In this document: positions 1 to 4,588 of the stretch, piece after piece
Layout: every line of letters starts with the position of its first letter
How positions within the stretch are numbered: the stretch's first letter is position 1
NCBI GenBank assembly: GCA_902787415.1
Contig: CADAGG010000073.1
Location: 1 to 5,125 of the forward strand
Length of the DNA stretch: 5,125 nt
Direction of reading: 5' to 3'
Source of the DNA: a methanogenic archaeon
Lineage (GTDB): Archaea > Thermoplasmatota > Thermoplasmata > Methanomassiliicoccales > Methanomethylophilaceae
Position numbers and translations under genes: made by a program
The notes under the pieces: model-generated
Told to the model about the DNA's origin: nothing
What the model saw: only the letters and a program-made list of their open reading frames with translations
The model's database searches: none

Positions 1-63
1 GTCTACGTGCAGTTCGTGCACGGTACCCTGTCGAGGCACTACCACATCTTCGGCAGGAACTGA
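1..63 (+). CDS. 3' end of an unidentified protein gene (partial)
   Basis: The first reading frame is open from the window edge to a TGA at 61-63 and encodes 20 residues ending in HYHIFGRN. The tail is rich in aromatic and histidine residues and has no motif I recognise, so no function is assigned. The ether-lipid operon on the same strand starts 47 bases downstream. A TATA-like element lies in that gap, so the two are probably separate transcription units. Codon use (GTC, GTG, ATC, AGG, GGC) matches the neighbouring genes, which supports a real coding tail, but the fragment is too short for certainty. Confidence 0.5.
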   Translation, partial: VYVQFVHGTLSRHYHIFGRN

Positions 64-80
64 GTCGCGCGCACGCACAC

Positions 81-91
81 CTTTTATTATA
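81..91 (+). promoter_or_regulatory. Candidate archaeal TATA box for the ether-lipid operon
   Basis: CTTTTATTATA is the only A/T-rich stretch in this 47-base gap of otherwise GC-rich sequence. An archaeal TATA box usually lies about 25 bases before the transcription start. That would put the start near 110-113, at the GTG itself, and would clash with use of the ribosome binding site at 102-107. Either transcription starts closer than usual, or the true promoter is further upstream and this stretch acts as a T-rich terminator for the preceding gene. Confidence 0.4.
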
Positions 92-101
92 GGACGGGAT
101 A

Positions 102-107
102 GGGAGG
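102..107 (+). promoter_or_regulatory. Ribosome binding site supporting the GTG start at 111
   Basis: GGGAGG lies three bases before the GTG at 111. The spacing is short, but this is the only good match to the archaeal 16S rRNA tail here. With the typical UbiA-family N-terminus that follows, it decides in favour of GTG over the internal ATG at codon 15. Confidence 0.6.
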
Positions 108-110
108 CTC

Positions 111-929
111 GTGAACAAGTATCTCCGCCTCTTCAGGCTCCAGAACGGGGTCATGGGGTTCATCGGACTTCTGATCGCGATTTTCATCGCTGCAGGATAC
201 GACATGCTCGACCAGTGGGTCAACATCGTCATCGGCGGCGTCATCGTGGTGGCATTCGTGGCCGGAGGTAACTCGCTCAATGACTATGTGGACGCCGAGA
301 TCGACAAGACCGCCCATCCCGACAGGCCCGTCCCCTCCGGTGAGCTCACCGCCAGGACCGCCATGATCTGCGGATACGGAGGACTCGCGATCGCCGTCGT
401 CCTCTCGCTGTTCCTGCGCCGCTGGGAGGCCACCGCCATCGTGCTGGCCGCCGCGGTCATGATGATCGGTTACGAGATCGCTCTCAAACAGAGGGGCTTC
501 GTCGGCAACCTCTGCATCGCCATCCTCACCGGTCTCGTGTTCATGTTCGCAGGAGGGATCGTGGGAGACTTCTCCCAGGTCTGGATCCTTGCCCTTCTCG
601 CCGCACTCGTCAGTGTGGGACGCGAGATTGCCAAGGACATCGAGGATGAGGAGTCCGACAAGGGCAGCAGGCGCACCCTCCCCATGATGATCGGGGACCG
701 CAAGGCCGCTGTCGTGGCCGCCGTGTTCTATGTTCTCGGCCCCCTCCTCAGTTTCATCCCGTTCTTCACAGGACTGTTCGGAATCCTGTACGCGGTGGTC
801 GTCGTGGCCGACGCCATCTTCGTCTACTGCGCCGTGCTGGTCTTCAGCGACCCCCACAAATCCGAAAAACTCGCTAAAGTGGCAATGTTCGTTGCTCTGA
901 TCTCATTCATTCTGGGTGTGGCAATATGA
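111..929 (+). CDS. ubiA: UbiA-family digeranylgeranylglyceryl phosphate synthase
   Basis: This integral membrane prenyltransferase of 272 residues is predicted to transfer a second geranylgeranyl group onto geranylgeranylglyceryl phosphate, the second ether-bond step of archaeal lipid synthesis. Both acidic motifs that bind magnesium and diphosphate in the UbiA superfamily are intact. The first is NDxxDxxxD at N57, D58, D61 and D65, followed by HPDRPVPSG at 69-77. The second is DxxDxxxD at D176, D179 and D183, inside REIAKDIED and followed by RRTLP. Hydrophobic stretches suggest eight or nine membrane helices, and the length is normal for the family. Start: GTG behind GGGAGG, giving MNKYLRLFRLQNG, a usual UbiA N-terminus. 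The stop overlaps the start of geranylgeranylglyceryl phosphate synthase, the enzyme for the preceding step, which argues for this substrate over quinone or heme precursors. Related UbiA activities cannot be strictly excluded from sequence alone. Confidence 0.9.
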   Translation: MNKYLRLFRLQNGVMGFIGLLIAIFIAAGYDMLDQWVNIVIGGVIVVAFVAGGNSLNDYVDAEIDKTAHPDRPVPSGELTARTAMICGYGGLAIAVVLSLFLRRWEATAIVLAAAVMMIGYEIALKQRGFVGNLCIAILTGLVFMFAGGIVGDFSQVWILALLAALVSVGREIAKDIEDEESDKGSRRTLPMMIGDRKAAVVAAVFYVLGPLLSFIPFFTGLFGILYAVVVVADAIFVYCAVLVFSDPHKSEKLAKVAMFVALISFILGVAI

Positions 930-1672
930 TTGACGTGAAAGAATACCTCAAGGATAAGCTCGCTAAAGGAACCGTACACTTCACTCTCCTGGACCCCGAT
1001 CCCGCCAAGCTCGACGTAGAGAGCGCCAAGGTGATCGCCAAGAGGATGCAGGACGCCGGTACCGACGCGTTCATGATCGGAGGTTCCACCGGAGTCACCA
1101 CCGAGAACCTCGGCGCCATCGCTGTCGCCGTCAGGGAGGCCACCGGCCTGCCCACCATCTACTTCCCCTCCGATGTCCACGCCATATCGGACGAGGTCGA
1201 CGTCATGCTCTTCATGAGCATCGTCAACAGCAGCAACCCCAAGTTCATCACCCACTACCAGGCCAAGGCCGCACCCTACATCAAGATGCTGAACATCCCC
1301 ACCATCCCCATGGCGTACATCGTCGTGGAGCCCGGAATGACCGTCGGAAGGGTCTCCGAGGCCAAGCTCATCCCCCGCGACGACATCGAGGGAGCGGTCG
1401 GCTTCGCACTCGCCGCCCAGATGATGGGAATGCAGCTCGTGTACCTCGAGGCCGGAAGCGGTGCCGACAGGCCCGTGCCCCCCGAGATGATCGAGACCGT
1501 CAAGATGAACATCGACGTCCCCCTCATCGTCGGCGGCGGAATCAGGACCCCCGAGGCCGCGGCCGCAGCAAGGGAGGCCGGAGCCGACATCATCGTCACC
1601 GGTACCTTCGTGGAGCAGTGCTCCGACGACACCCTCCTCAAGGCCGTCGTCAAAGCCGCCAAGGGAATCTGA
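926..1672 (+). CDS. Geranylgeranylglyceryl phosphate synthase (PcrB/GGGPS family)
   Basis: This soluble TIM-barrel enzyme of 248 residues joins geranylgeranyl diphosphate to sn-glycerol-1-phosphate, the first committed step of archaeal membrane lipid synthesis. Visible family motifs, in order, are HFTLLDPDP at 18-26 (acidic magnesium site), IGGSTGVT at 51-58, YFPSD at 79-83, YLEAGSGA at 173-180 (a hallmark of the archaeal-type enzymes), VGGGIRTPE at 202-210 and VTGTFVE at 224-230. The last two are phosphate-binding loops at the barrel's C-terminal end. The ATG is contained in ATGA, shared with the stop of the upstream ubiA gene, and no strong ribosome binding site precedes it, so translational coupling is likely. 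The product would feed directly into the UbiA enzyme. Length and motifs are complete, with no sign of decay. Confidence 0.96.
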   Translation: MIDVKEYLKDKLAKGTVHFTLLDPDPAKLDVESAKVIAKRMQDAGTDAFMIGGSTGVTTENLGAIAVAVREATGLPTIYFPSDVHAISDEVDVMLFMSIVNSSNPKFITHYQAKAAPYIKMLNIPTIPMAYIVVEPGMTVGRVSEAKLIPRDDIEGAVGFALAAQMMGMQLVYLEAGSGADRPVPPEMIETVKMNIDVPLIVGGGIRTPEAAAAAREAGADIIVTGTFVEQCSDDTLLKAVVKAAKGI

Positions 1673-1675
1673 GGT
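1670..1675 (+). promoter_or_regulatory. Ribosome binding site overlapping the GGGPS stop codon
   Basis: TGAGGT contains the GGGPS stop (1670-1672) and a GAGGT ribosome binding core, six bases before the ATG at 1682. It fixes that start and indicates that the cysteine-rich gene is translated from the same transcript. Confidence 0.65.
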
Positions 1676-1681
1676 AATCCC

Positions 1682-2044
1682 ATGGGAAAAAGATACGAGG
1701 AGTTCAACCACAACACGCCCATCTCGCCTCAGGCGCCGATGTACCTCACGCCCGAGGAGAAGGCAGCCAAGATCACCCCCGAGCTCAAGGTGGCCGCCAG
1801 GAGATACCTCTGCCCCAACTGCGGCAGGGAGTTCAGCCTCTTCCAGTCCAGGGCGGTCGCCTGCAAGTACTGCCCCAAGGCGAATCAGCGCTGCCCCAAC
1901 GTACGCTGTCCGTACTGCGATTCGGAGTTCCCCATCGCAGGCTTCATCATCCCCAAGAACAACGGCAGGGAGGATGAGCGTATCATGAACGACTACACGG
2001 ACGAAGTGTTCAACAGGTGGGCAGACAGGTACAACCGCCGCTGA
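1682..2044 (+). CDS. Small seven-cysteine putative zinc-binding protein, unknown function
   Basis: This predicted soluble protein of 120 residues has no signal peptide or membrane segment. Residues 1-35 are polar and proline-rich. A central cysteine cluster follows: CPNC at 44-47, CKYC at 61-64, a lone C71, and CPYC at 76-79. Three CxxC knuckles plus one more cysteine suggest one or two zinc-ribbon-like folds; a cross-brace or an odd free cysteine are both possible. The tail (95-120) is charged and probably helical, ending in RWADRYNRR. I do not recognise a named family. It starts nine bases after the GGGPS stop with a good ribosome binding site, so it is probably the third gene of the ether-lipid operon. 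Whether it has a lipid-related role is unknown; zinc ribbons more often bind nucleic acid or protein. The stop abuts the convergent PPC gene. Confidence 0.85.
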   Translation: MGKRYEEFNHNTPISPQAPMYLTPEEKAAKITPELKVAARRYLCPNCGREFSLFQSRAVACKYCPKANQRCPNVRCPYCDSEFPIAGFIIPKNNGREDERIMNDYTDEVFNRWADRYNRR

Positions 2045-2047
2045 TCA
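2042..2047. other. Convergent stop codons forming the palindrome TGATCA
   Basis: The TGA ending the cysteine-rich gene (2042-2044) is immediately followed by TCA, the reverse-strand TGA ending the PPC gene (2045-2047). No base lies between the two genes and no T-run is visible at the junction on either strand. Any terminator must therefore lie inside the opposing coding region, and the two transcripts probably overlap. Confidence 0.9.
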
Positions 2048-2509
2048 CTCGATGTGAAGCGGTGAGACCTTAAGGACGTCGTCGAACTTCCTGACGACGC
2101 CTTCGCCGATGAGTTCTTCCAACACAACTTCCAGCGTGAGCCATGCCCTGGCGTCCTGACGGAAGCACCCGGTGACCGAGATGCCGTTGCGGCCGAGGGT
2201 GCCGTGGAGATGCATGACGGGTTCGCCCTTCTCGTTGGGGAAGACGGTCCCGACCCCCGCGAACTCGGTGGGGGCATCGGTGGTGTAGGTCATGGGGGAG
2301 ATCGGCGCGGTCTCCTTACCGTCGACCAGATGGGGGCCGACGACGAAGGTGGAACCTGCCTGTACCCCGCCGAGTATCGAGAGCCTGGCACATGCGATGT
2401 CATGGCTCCTGCAGAAAGATTCGACGGAATCCTTGATGGATTCCCCGGTGGATAGGGAGAGGACGAAAACCCTTCCTCTCCCCAGTTCCTTGGATTTCAA
2501 TTGTTTCAC
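2045..2509 (-). CDS. PPC/DUF296-domain protein
   Basis: This 154-residue single-domain protein belongs to the PPC (plants and prokaryotes conserved, DUF296) family, whose members form trimers. In plants the domain is found in AT-hook DNA-binding AHL proteins; its function in prokaryotes is poorly known. Recognisable features are the opening strand RVFVLSLSTGESI at 13-25, the SFCRSHDI helix end at 31-38, ILGGVQAG at 45-52, and the signature HLHGTLGRNG at 100-109 followed by TGCFR at 113-117. H100 and H102 are the likely metal-site histidines. The domain fills the whole chain. The start is a GTG, and GTGA is shared with the stop of the upstream repeat-protein gene. The bases before it contain no clear ribosome binding site, so translational coupling is likely. 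It is probably cytosolic. The family is clear; the molecular function is not. Confidence 0.9.
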   Translation of the reverse strand: MKQLKSKELGRGRVFVLSLSTGESIKDSVESFCRSHDIACARLSILGGVQAGSTFVVGPHLVDGKETAPISPMTYTTDAPTEFAGVGTVFPNEKGEPVMHLHGTLGRNGISVTGCFRQDARAWLTLEVVLEELIGEGVVRKFDDVLKVSPLHIE

Positions 2510-3348
2510 CTGTACTTGCTGTACCTGTCCATCAGCTTGCAGATCTTGTCGTACTCCTCTTTTCCGAGGTAGCCGTCGTCGACGAAGGTCTTGGCGTAAT
2601 CCTTGGCGTCCTTGGTGGAGATGCGGGATGCCTTGGCGATGATGGATGCGAGGAACGAGGATGCCATTCCGGGGTCCATGGAGGACTGGGAGAGGATCTC
2701 GTTCATATCGTACTTGAAAGGTGCGAGTTTGTGGGTGTTCAGCATGGACTGCCTCTGGGTGGCGGCCTTGCTGGGCTTTCCCGAAGAATTGTTCTTCTTG
2801 TTCTGCGCGTTGGGGCGCGAGGGGGCCTTCTGGGAGGATCCCCTGTAGGACATGCTGTAGTTCGCGTCGGTCTTCTTGGGGACGTGCGCGACCTTGGTAG
2901 CGGGGACGTCGTCGCCGGCATCGGTGAGCTCCAGTCCCGCGGTCTCGTCGGACTTGTCCTCGAACTGCTTGGGAGCGGGCCTGCCGTAGGCGGGACGTGC
3001 TCCTGCGGGTGCGGATCCCTGGGGCCTGGGGCCTCTGGGTCCGGTTCCGGGTGCTCCCTGGGGCTTTCCGTAGGCGGGACGTGCTCCTGCGGGTGCGGAT
3101 CCCTGGGGCCTGGGGCCTCTGGGTCCGGTTCCGGGTGCTCCCTGGGGACGGTCTCCGCGGGGTCTTCCCTCGCCCTGAGGCCTTCCTGCGGGACGGTCTC
3201 CGCGGGGACGGTCAGATGAATTCGAACGTGCTGCCGGGCGTGCCTCATCACGGCGACCGGCGTTCTGCGCATTTCCCCTGCTGCCCATGGGCTTCTGTTC
3301 TGCCGAAGGTTTGGCAGGCCTGCGCGGTTTCTCTGTGTCTTCTACCAA
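2506..3348 (-). CDS. Arg/Gly/Pro-rich repeat protein with helical C-terminal region
   Basis: I recognise no named family for this 280-residue protein. Residues 1-128 are low-complexity and rich in Arg, Gly, Pro and Ala, and are probably disordered. They contain RPRGDRP at 47-53 and again at 62-68, then two 28-residue units at 68-95 and 96-123 that differ only in the last residue (K or R). Residues 129-150 are acidic. Residues 160-200 are Ser/Asn/Lys-rich. Residues 205-280 look folded and helical, ending in DGYLGKEEYDKICKLMDRY, faintly like a SHOCT module. Basic RG-rich tails of this kind often bind RNA or DNA, so a nucleic-acid role is inferred. The start is a TTG with GGAG eight bases upstream; the first ATG, at codon 21, is the alternative. 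There is no signal peptide or membrane helix. It is the first gene of an operon with the PPC protein. Confidence 0.82.
   Translation of the reverse strand: MVEDTEKPRRPAKPSAEQKPMGSRGNAQNAGRRDEARPAARSNSSDRPRGDRPAGRPQGEGRPRGDRPQGAPGTGPRGPRPQGSAPAGARPAYGKPQGAPGTGPRGPRPQGSAPAGARPAYGRPAPKQFEDKSDETAGLELTDAGDDVPATKVAHVPKKTDANYSMSYRGSSQKAPSRPNAQNKKNNSSGKPSKAATQRQSMLNTHKLAPFKYDMNEILSQSSMDPGMASSFLASIIAKASRISTKDAKDYAKTFVDDGYLGKEEYDKICKLMDRYSKYR
2980..3147. repeat. Two head-to-tail 84-bp direct repeats inside the Arg/Gly/Pro-rich gene
   Basis: Units 2980-3063 and 3064-3147 match at 82 of 84 positions by eye, with an 80-base perfect block (2984-3063 and 3068-3147). The period is exactly 28 codons, so the reading frame is kept. 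The two mismatches give one K/R change and one synonymous glycine codon change. Identity at third positions shows a recent duplication or ongoing gene conversion rather than protein selection alone. Confidence 0.95.
3145..3207. repeat. Pair of 18-bp direct repeats encoding RPRGDRP
   Basis: The 18-base string GGGACGGTCTCCGCGGGG occurs at 3145-3162 and 3190-3207, a period of 45 bases or 15 codons. It encodes the two RPRGDRP motifs of the Arg/Gly/Pro-rich protein. It adjoins the 84-bp repeats, and the whole segment looks like a slippage-prone array. Confidence 0.85.
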
Positions 3349-3356
3349 AAGAACTA

Positions 3357-3360
3357 CTCC
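3357..3360 (-). promoter_or_regulatory. Ribosome binding site supporting the TTG start at 3348
   Basis: On the minus strand GGAG lies eight bases before the TTG at 3346-3348. No in-frame ATG, GTG or other TTG is found between this TTG and the TATA-like element upstream, so this site is the main support for a rare TTG start. Confidence 0.5.
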
Positions 3361-3380
3361 GAGCGTGCGAACATCAACAA

Positions 3381-3390
3381 AGATAAAAAG
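3381..3390 (-). promoter_or_regulatory. Candidate TATA box for the repeat-protein/PPC operon
   Basis: The minus strand reads CTTTTTATCT, an A/T-rich archaeal TATA-like element. Transcription starting about 25 bases downstream would begin near 3360, giving a leader of roughly 12 bases that just includes the GGAG site. The position fits the chosen TTG start. Confidence 0.45.
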
Positions 3391-3410
3391 GGTATGGGTG
3401 AATTAGGTCT

Positions 3411-3419
3411 GAAAAATAC
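3411..3419 (+). promoter_or_regulatory. Candidate TATA box for the AlbA_2/larE operon
   Basis: GAAAAATAC is an A/T-rich element on the plus strand, about 45 bases before the ATG at 3460. A transcription start about 25 bases downstream (near 3440) would leave a leader of some 20 bases containing the GGTG ribosome binding site. It stands about 20 bases from the divergent TATA-like element, so the two promoters lie very close together. Confidence 0.4.
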
Positions 3420-3433
3420 CGTTCCGGACGGTA
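3417..3433. promoter_or_regulatory. 6-5-6 inverted repeat, possible operator
   Basis: TACCGT (3417-3422), spacer TCCGG (3423-3427) and ACGGTA (3428-3433) form a perfect 17-base interrupted palindrome. It overlaps the end of the rightward TATA-like element and precedes the expected transcription start near 3440. A protein bound there could block the AlbA_2/larE promoter. If transcription starts earlier it could instead form a hairpin in the leader. No second copy was seen in the window. Confidence 0.4.
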
Positions 3434-3448
3434 ACCCACAAAGACGGC

Positions 3449-3452
3449 GGTG
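3449..3452 (+). promoter_or_regulatory. Ribosome binding site deciding the ATG at 3460
   Basis: GGTG, complementary to part of the CACC in the archaeal 16S tail, lies seven bases before the ATG at 3460. The longer in-frame option at 3394 has no well-spaced site and lies upstream of the TATA-like element. Confidence 0.4.
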
Positions 3453-3459
3453 TCGTAAA

Positions 3460-4584
3460 ATGGACAGGAACTACAACGTTTTCGAGAAGAACAAGACCGG
3501 CCTCTTGGTCCTGCTCGTGCTCTCCATGGGATTCCTCATACTCGGCGCATGGACCTCTGCCTACGAGAGCATGCTCGTCGCGGCCACCTCCCTGCTCCTC
3601 ACCGTCATCGCCCTCCAGAAGAAGGACTCGCTTTACATCCCTCCGCTGTTCATCGTGCTCCTGACCGCCGTACTGGTCCTCGTCCAGATCTCCAACAGGG
3701 TGGGAACGGAGCTCGTGGACATCGCCGCCGATATCTTCCTGGGTATGTTCACGTGCATCCTGGGTCTTATGATGCTGCTCGCCATCCTCAGGTCCTCCCC
3801 CGACTTCGACATGGAGCACCCGTTCTTCCTGGCGTTCAGCGCCTTCTGCATCGGAACCGCCATGAGCCTGTTCCTCTCCATCGTGAGCTACTGGATCGCC
3901 GAGCTCTCCGGCGGCTCCTCCGATGCCCTGCATTCGTTCCTGCTGAGCATGACGTTCAGCATGCTGGGTTCCCTGCTTACGGCCCTGACGTTCTACTTCA
4001 ACAGGCATAACGGCCTGTTCGAGCACACCCTGAACAGGTTCCTCAAGGACAACGCTGACGTGCTCGGTGTCCAGGACCGCGCCAAGAAGGAGATCCTCAA
4101 GGAGATCGAGGACGGGGAGAGCTCCAAGCTGGAGTTCAAGTCCACCCTCAGGACGAACCTGAAGACCGGGGAGAAGGATCCCCGCATGGAGAGGGCCGTC
4201 CTCAAGACCATCGTGGCCTTCCTCAACAGCAGAGGAGGCACCCTCCTCATAGGGGTCGCGGACGACGGCACCATCGTCGGCGTGGACCTCGCATCCTTCG
4301 AAGGAAGCAAGGACAAGTTCGGCCTCCATCTCAACAACCTGATAAAGACCCAGATAGGCAGCGAGTTCCTTCCGTTCCTCCACTTCACCCTCGTCGATTT
4401 CGAGGACAAGTCGGTGATGCGCGTGTCCTGTCAGATCAGCGACCGCCCCGTGTTCCTCACGGACGGCAAGGAGCAGATATTCTACGTCAGGTCCGGCCCT
4501 TCCACCATCGACCTCCACGGAGTGGAGCTCCTCTACTACGCCAACCACAACTTCGGAAGGAACCTCAAGAAGCACAGCCCGTGA
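3460..4584 (+). CDS. Six-helix membrane protein with C-terminal AlbA_2 (Schlafen-type) domain
   Basis: This protein has 374 residues from the ATG at 3460; an upstream in-frame ATG at 3394 would add 22 polar, basic residues but lies before the likely promoter. About six hydrophobic helices are visible, near 12-32, 34-52, 60-78, 88-110, 121-147 and 157-180. A charged linker (186-215) leads to an AlbA_2 domain at roughly 216-350. Its hallmarks are ESSKLEFKS at 220-228, IVAFLNSRGGTLLIGV at 251-266, ADDGTIVGV at 267-275 and FYVRSGPST at 341-349. The domain should face the cytosol. AlbA_2 domains occur in transcription regulators, in phage-defence proteins and in Schlafen nucleases. E220, E225 and D268 match the spacing pattern of the Schlafen acidic site as I recall it, so nuclease activity is possible but unproven. 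It is the first gene of an operon with larE. No ATPase domain is present. Confidence 0.85.
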   Translation: MDRNYNVFEKNKTGLLVLLVLSMGFLILGAWTSAYESMLVAATSLLLTVIALQKKDSLYIPPLFIVLLTAVLVLVQISNRVGTELVDIAADIFLGMFTCILGLMMLLAILRSSPDFDMEHPFFLAFSAFCIGTAMSLFLSIVSYWIAELSGGSSDALHSFLLSMTFSMLGSLLTALTFYFNRHNGLFEHTLNRFLKDNADVLGVQDRAKKEILKEIEDGESSKLEFKSTLRTNLKTGEKDPRMERAVLKTIVAFLNSRGGTLLIGVADDGTIVGVDLASFEGSKDKFGLHLNNLIKTQIGSEFLPFLHFTLVDFEDKSVMRVSCQISDRPVFLTDGKEQIFYVRSGPSTIDLHGVELLYYANHNFGRNLKKHSP

Positions 4585-4588
4585 TAGG

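Noticed and set aside
64..110. A tRNA or small RNA in the gap before ubiA
   Set aside because: The gap is only 47 bases and shows no cloverleaf or stable hairpin, only a TATA-like stretch and a ribosome binding site.
824..1711. A 295-codon open frame on the minus strand, antisense to GGGPS
   Set aside because: It is rich in Asp, Gly, His and Val without motifs, while the plus strand encodes a complete GGGPS with all family loops.
2980..3147. The 84-bp direct repeats as a CRISPR array or mobile-element ends
   Set aside because: There are only two units, directly abutting with no unique spacers, and the period is an exact multiple of three inside a coding frame.
2731..3219. A Gly/Cys/Ser-rich plus-strand open frame across the 84-bp repeats
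   Set aside because: Its repeats simply mirror those of the minus-strand gene. The minus-strand frame extends well beyond the repeats, has a start with a ribosome site and overlaps the PPC gene by GTGA, so it is the coding one.
3394..3459. The upstream ATG at 3394 as start of the AlbA_2 protein
   Set aside because: It would add 22 polar residues before the first membrane helix, has no well-spaced ribosome site and lies upstream of the likely promoter and inverted repeat. The ATG at 3460 has GGTG seven bases before it.
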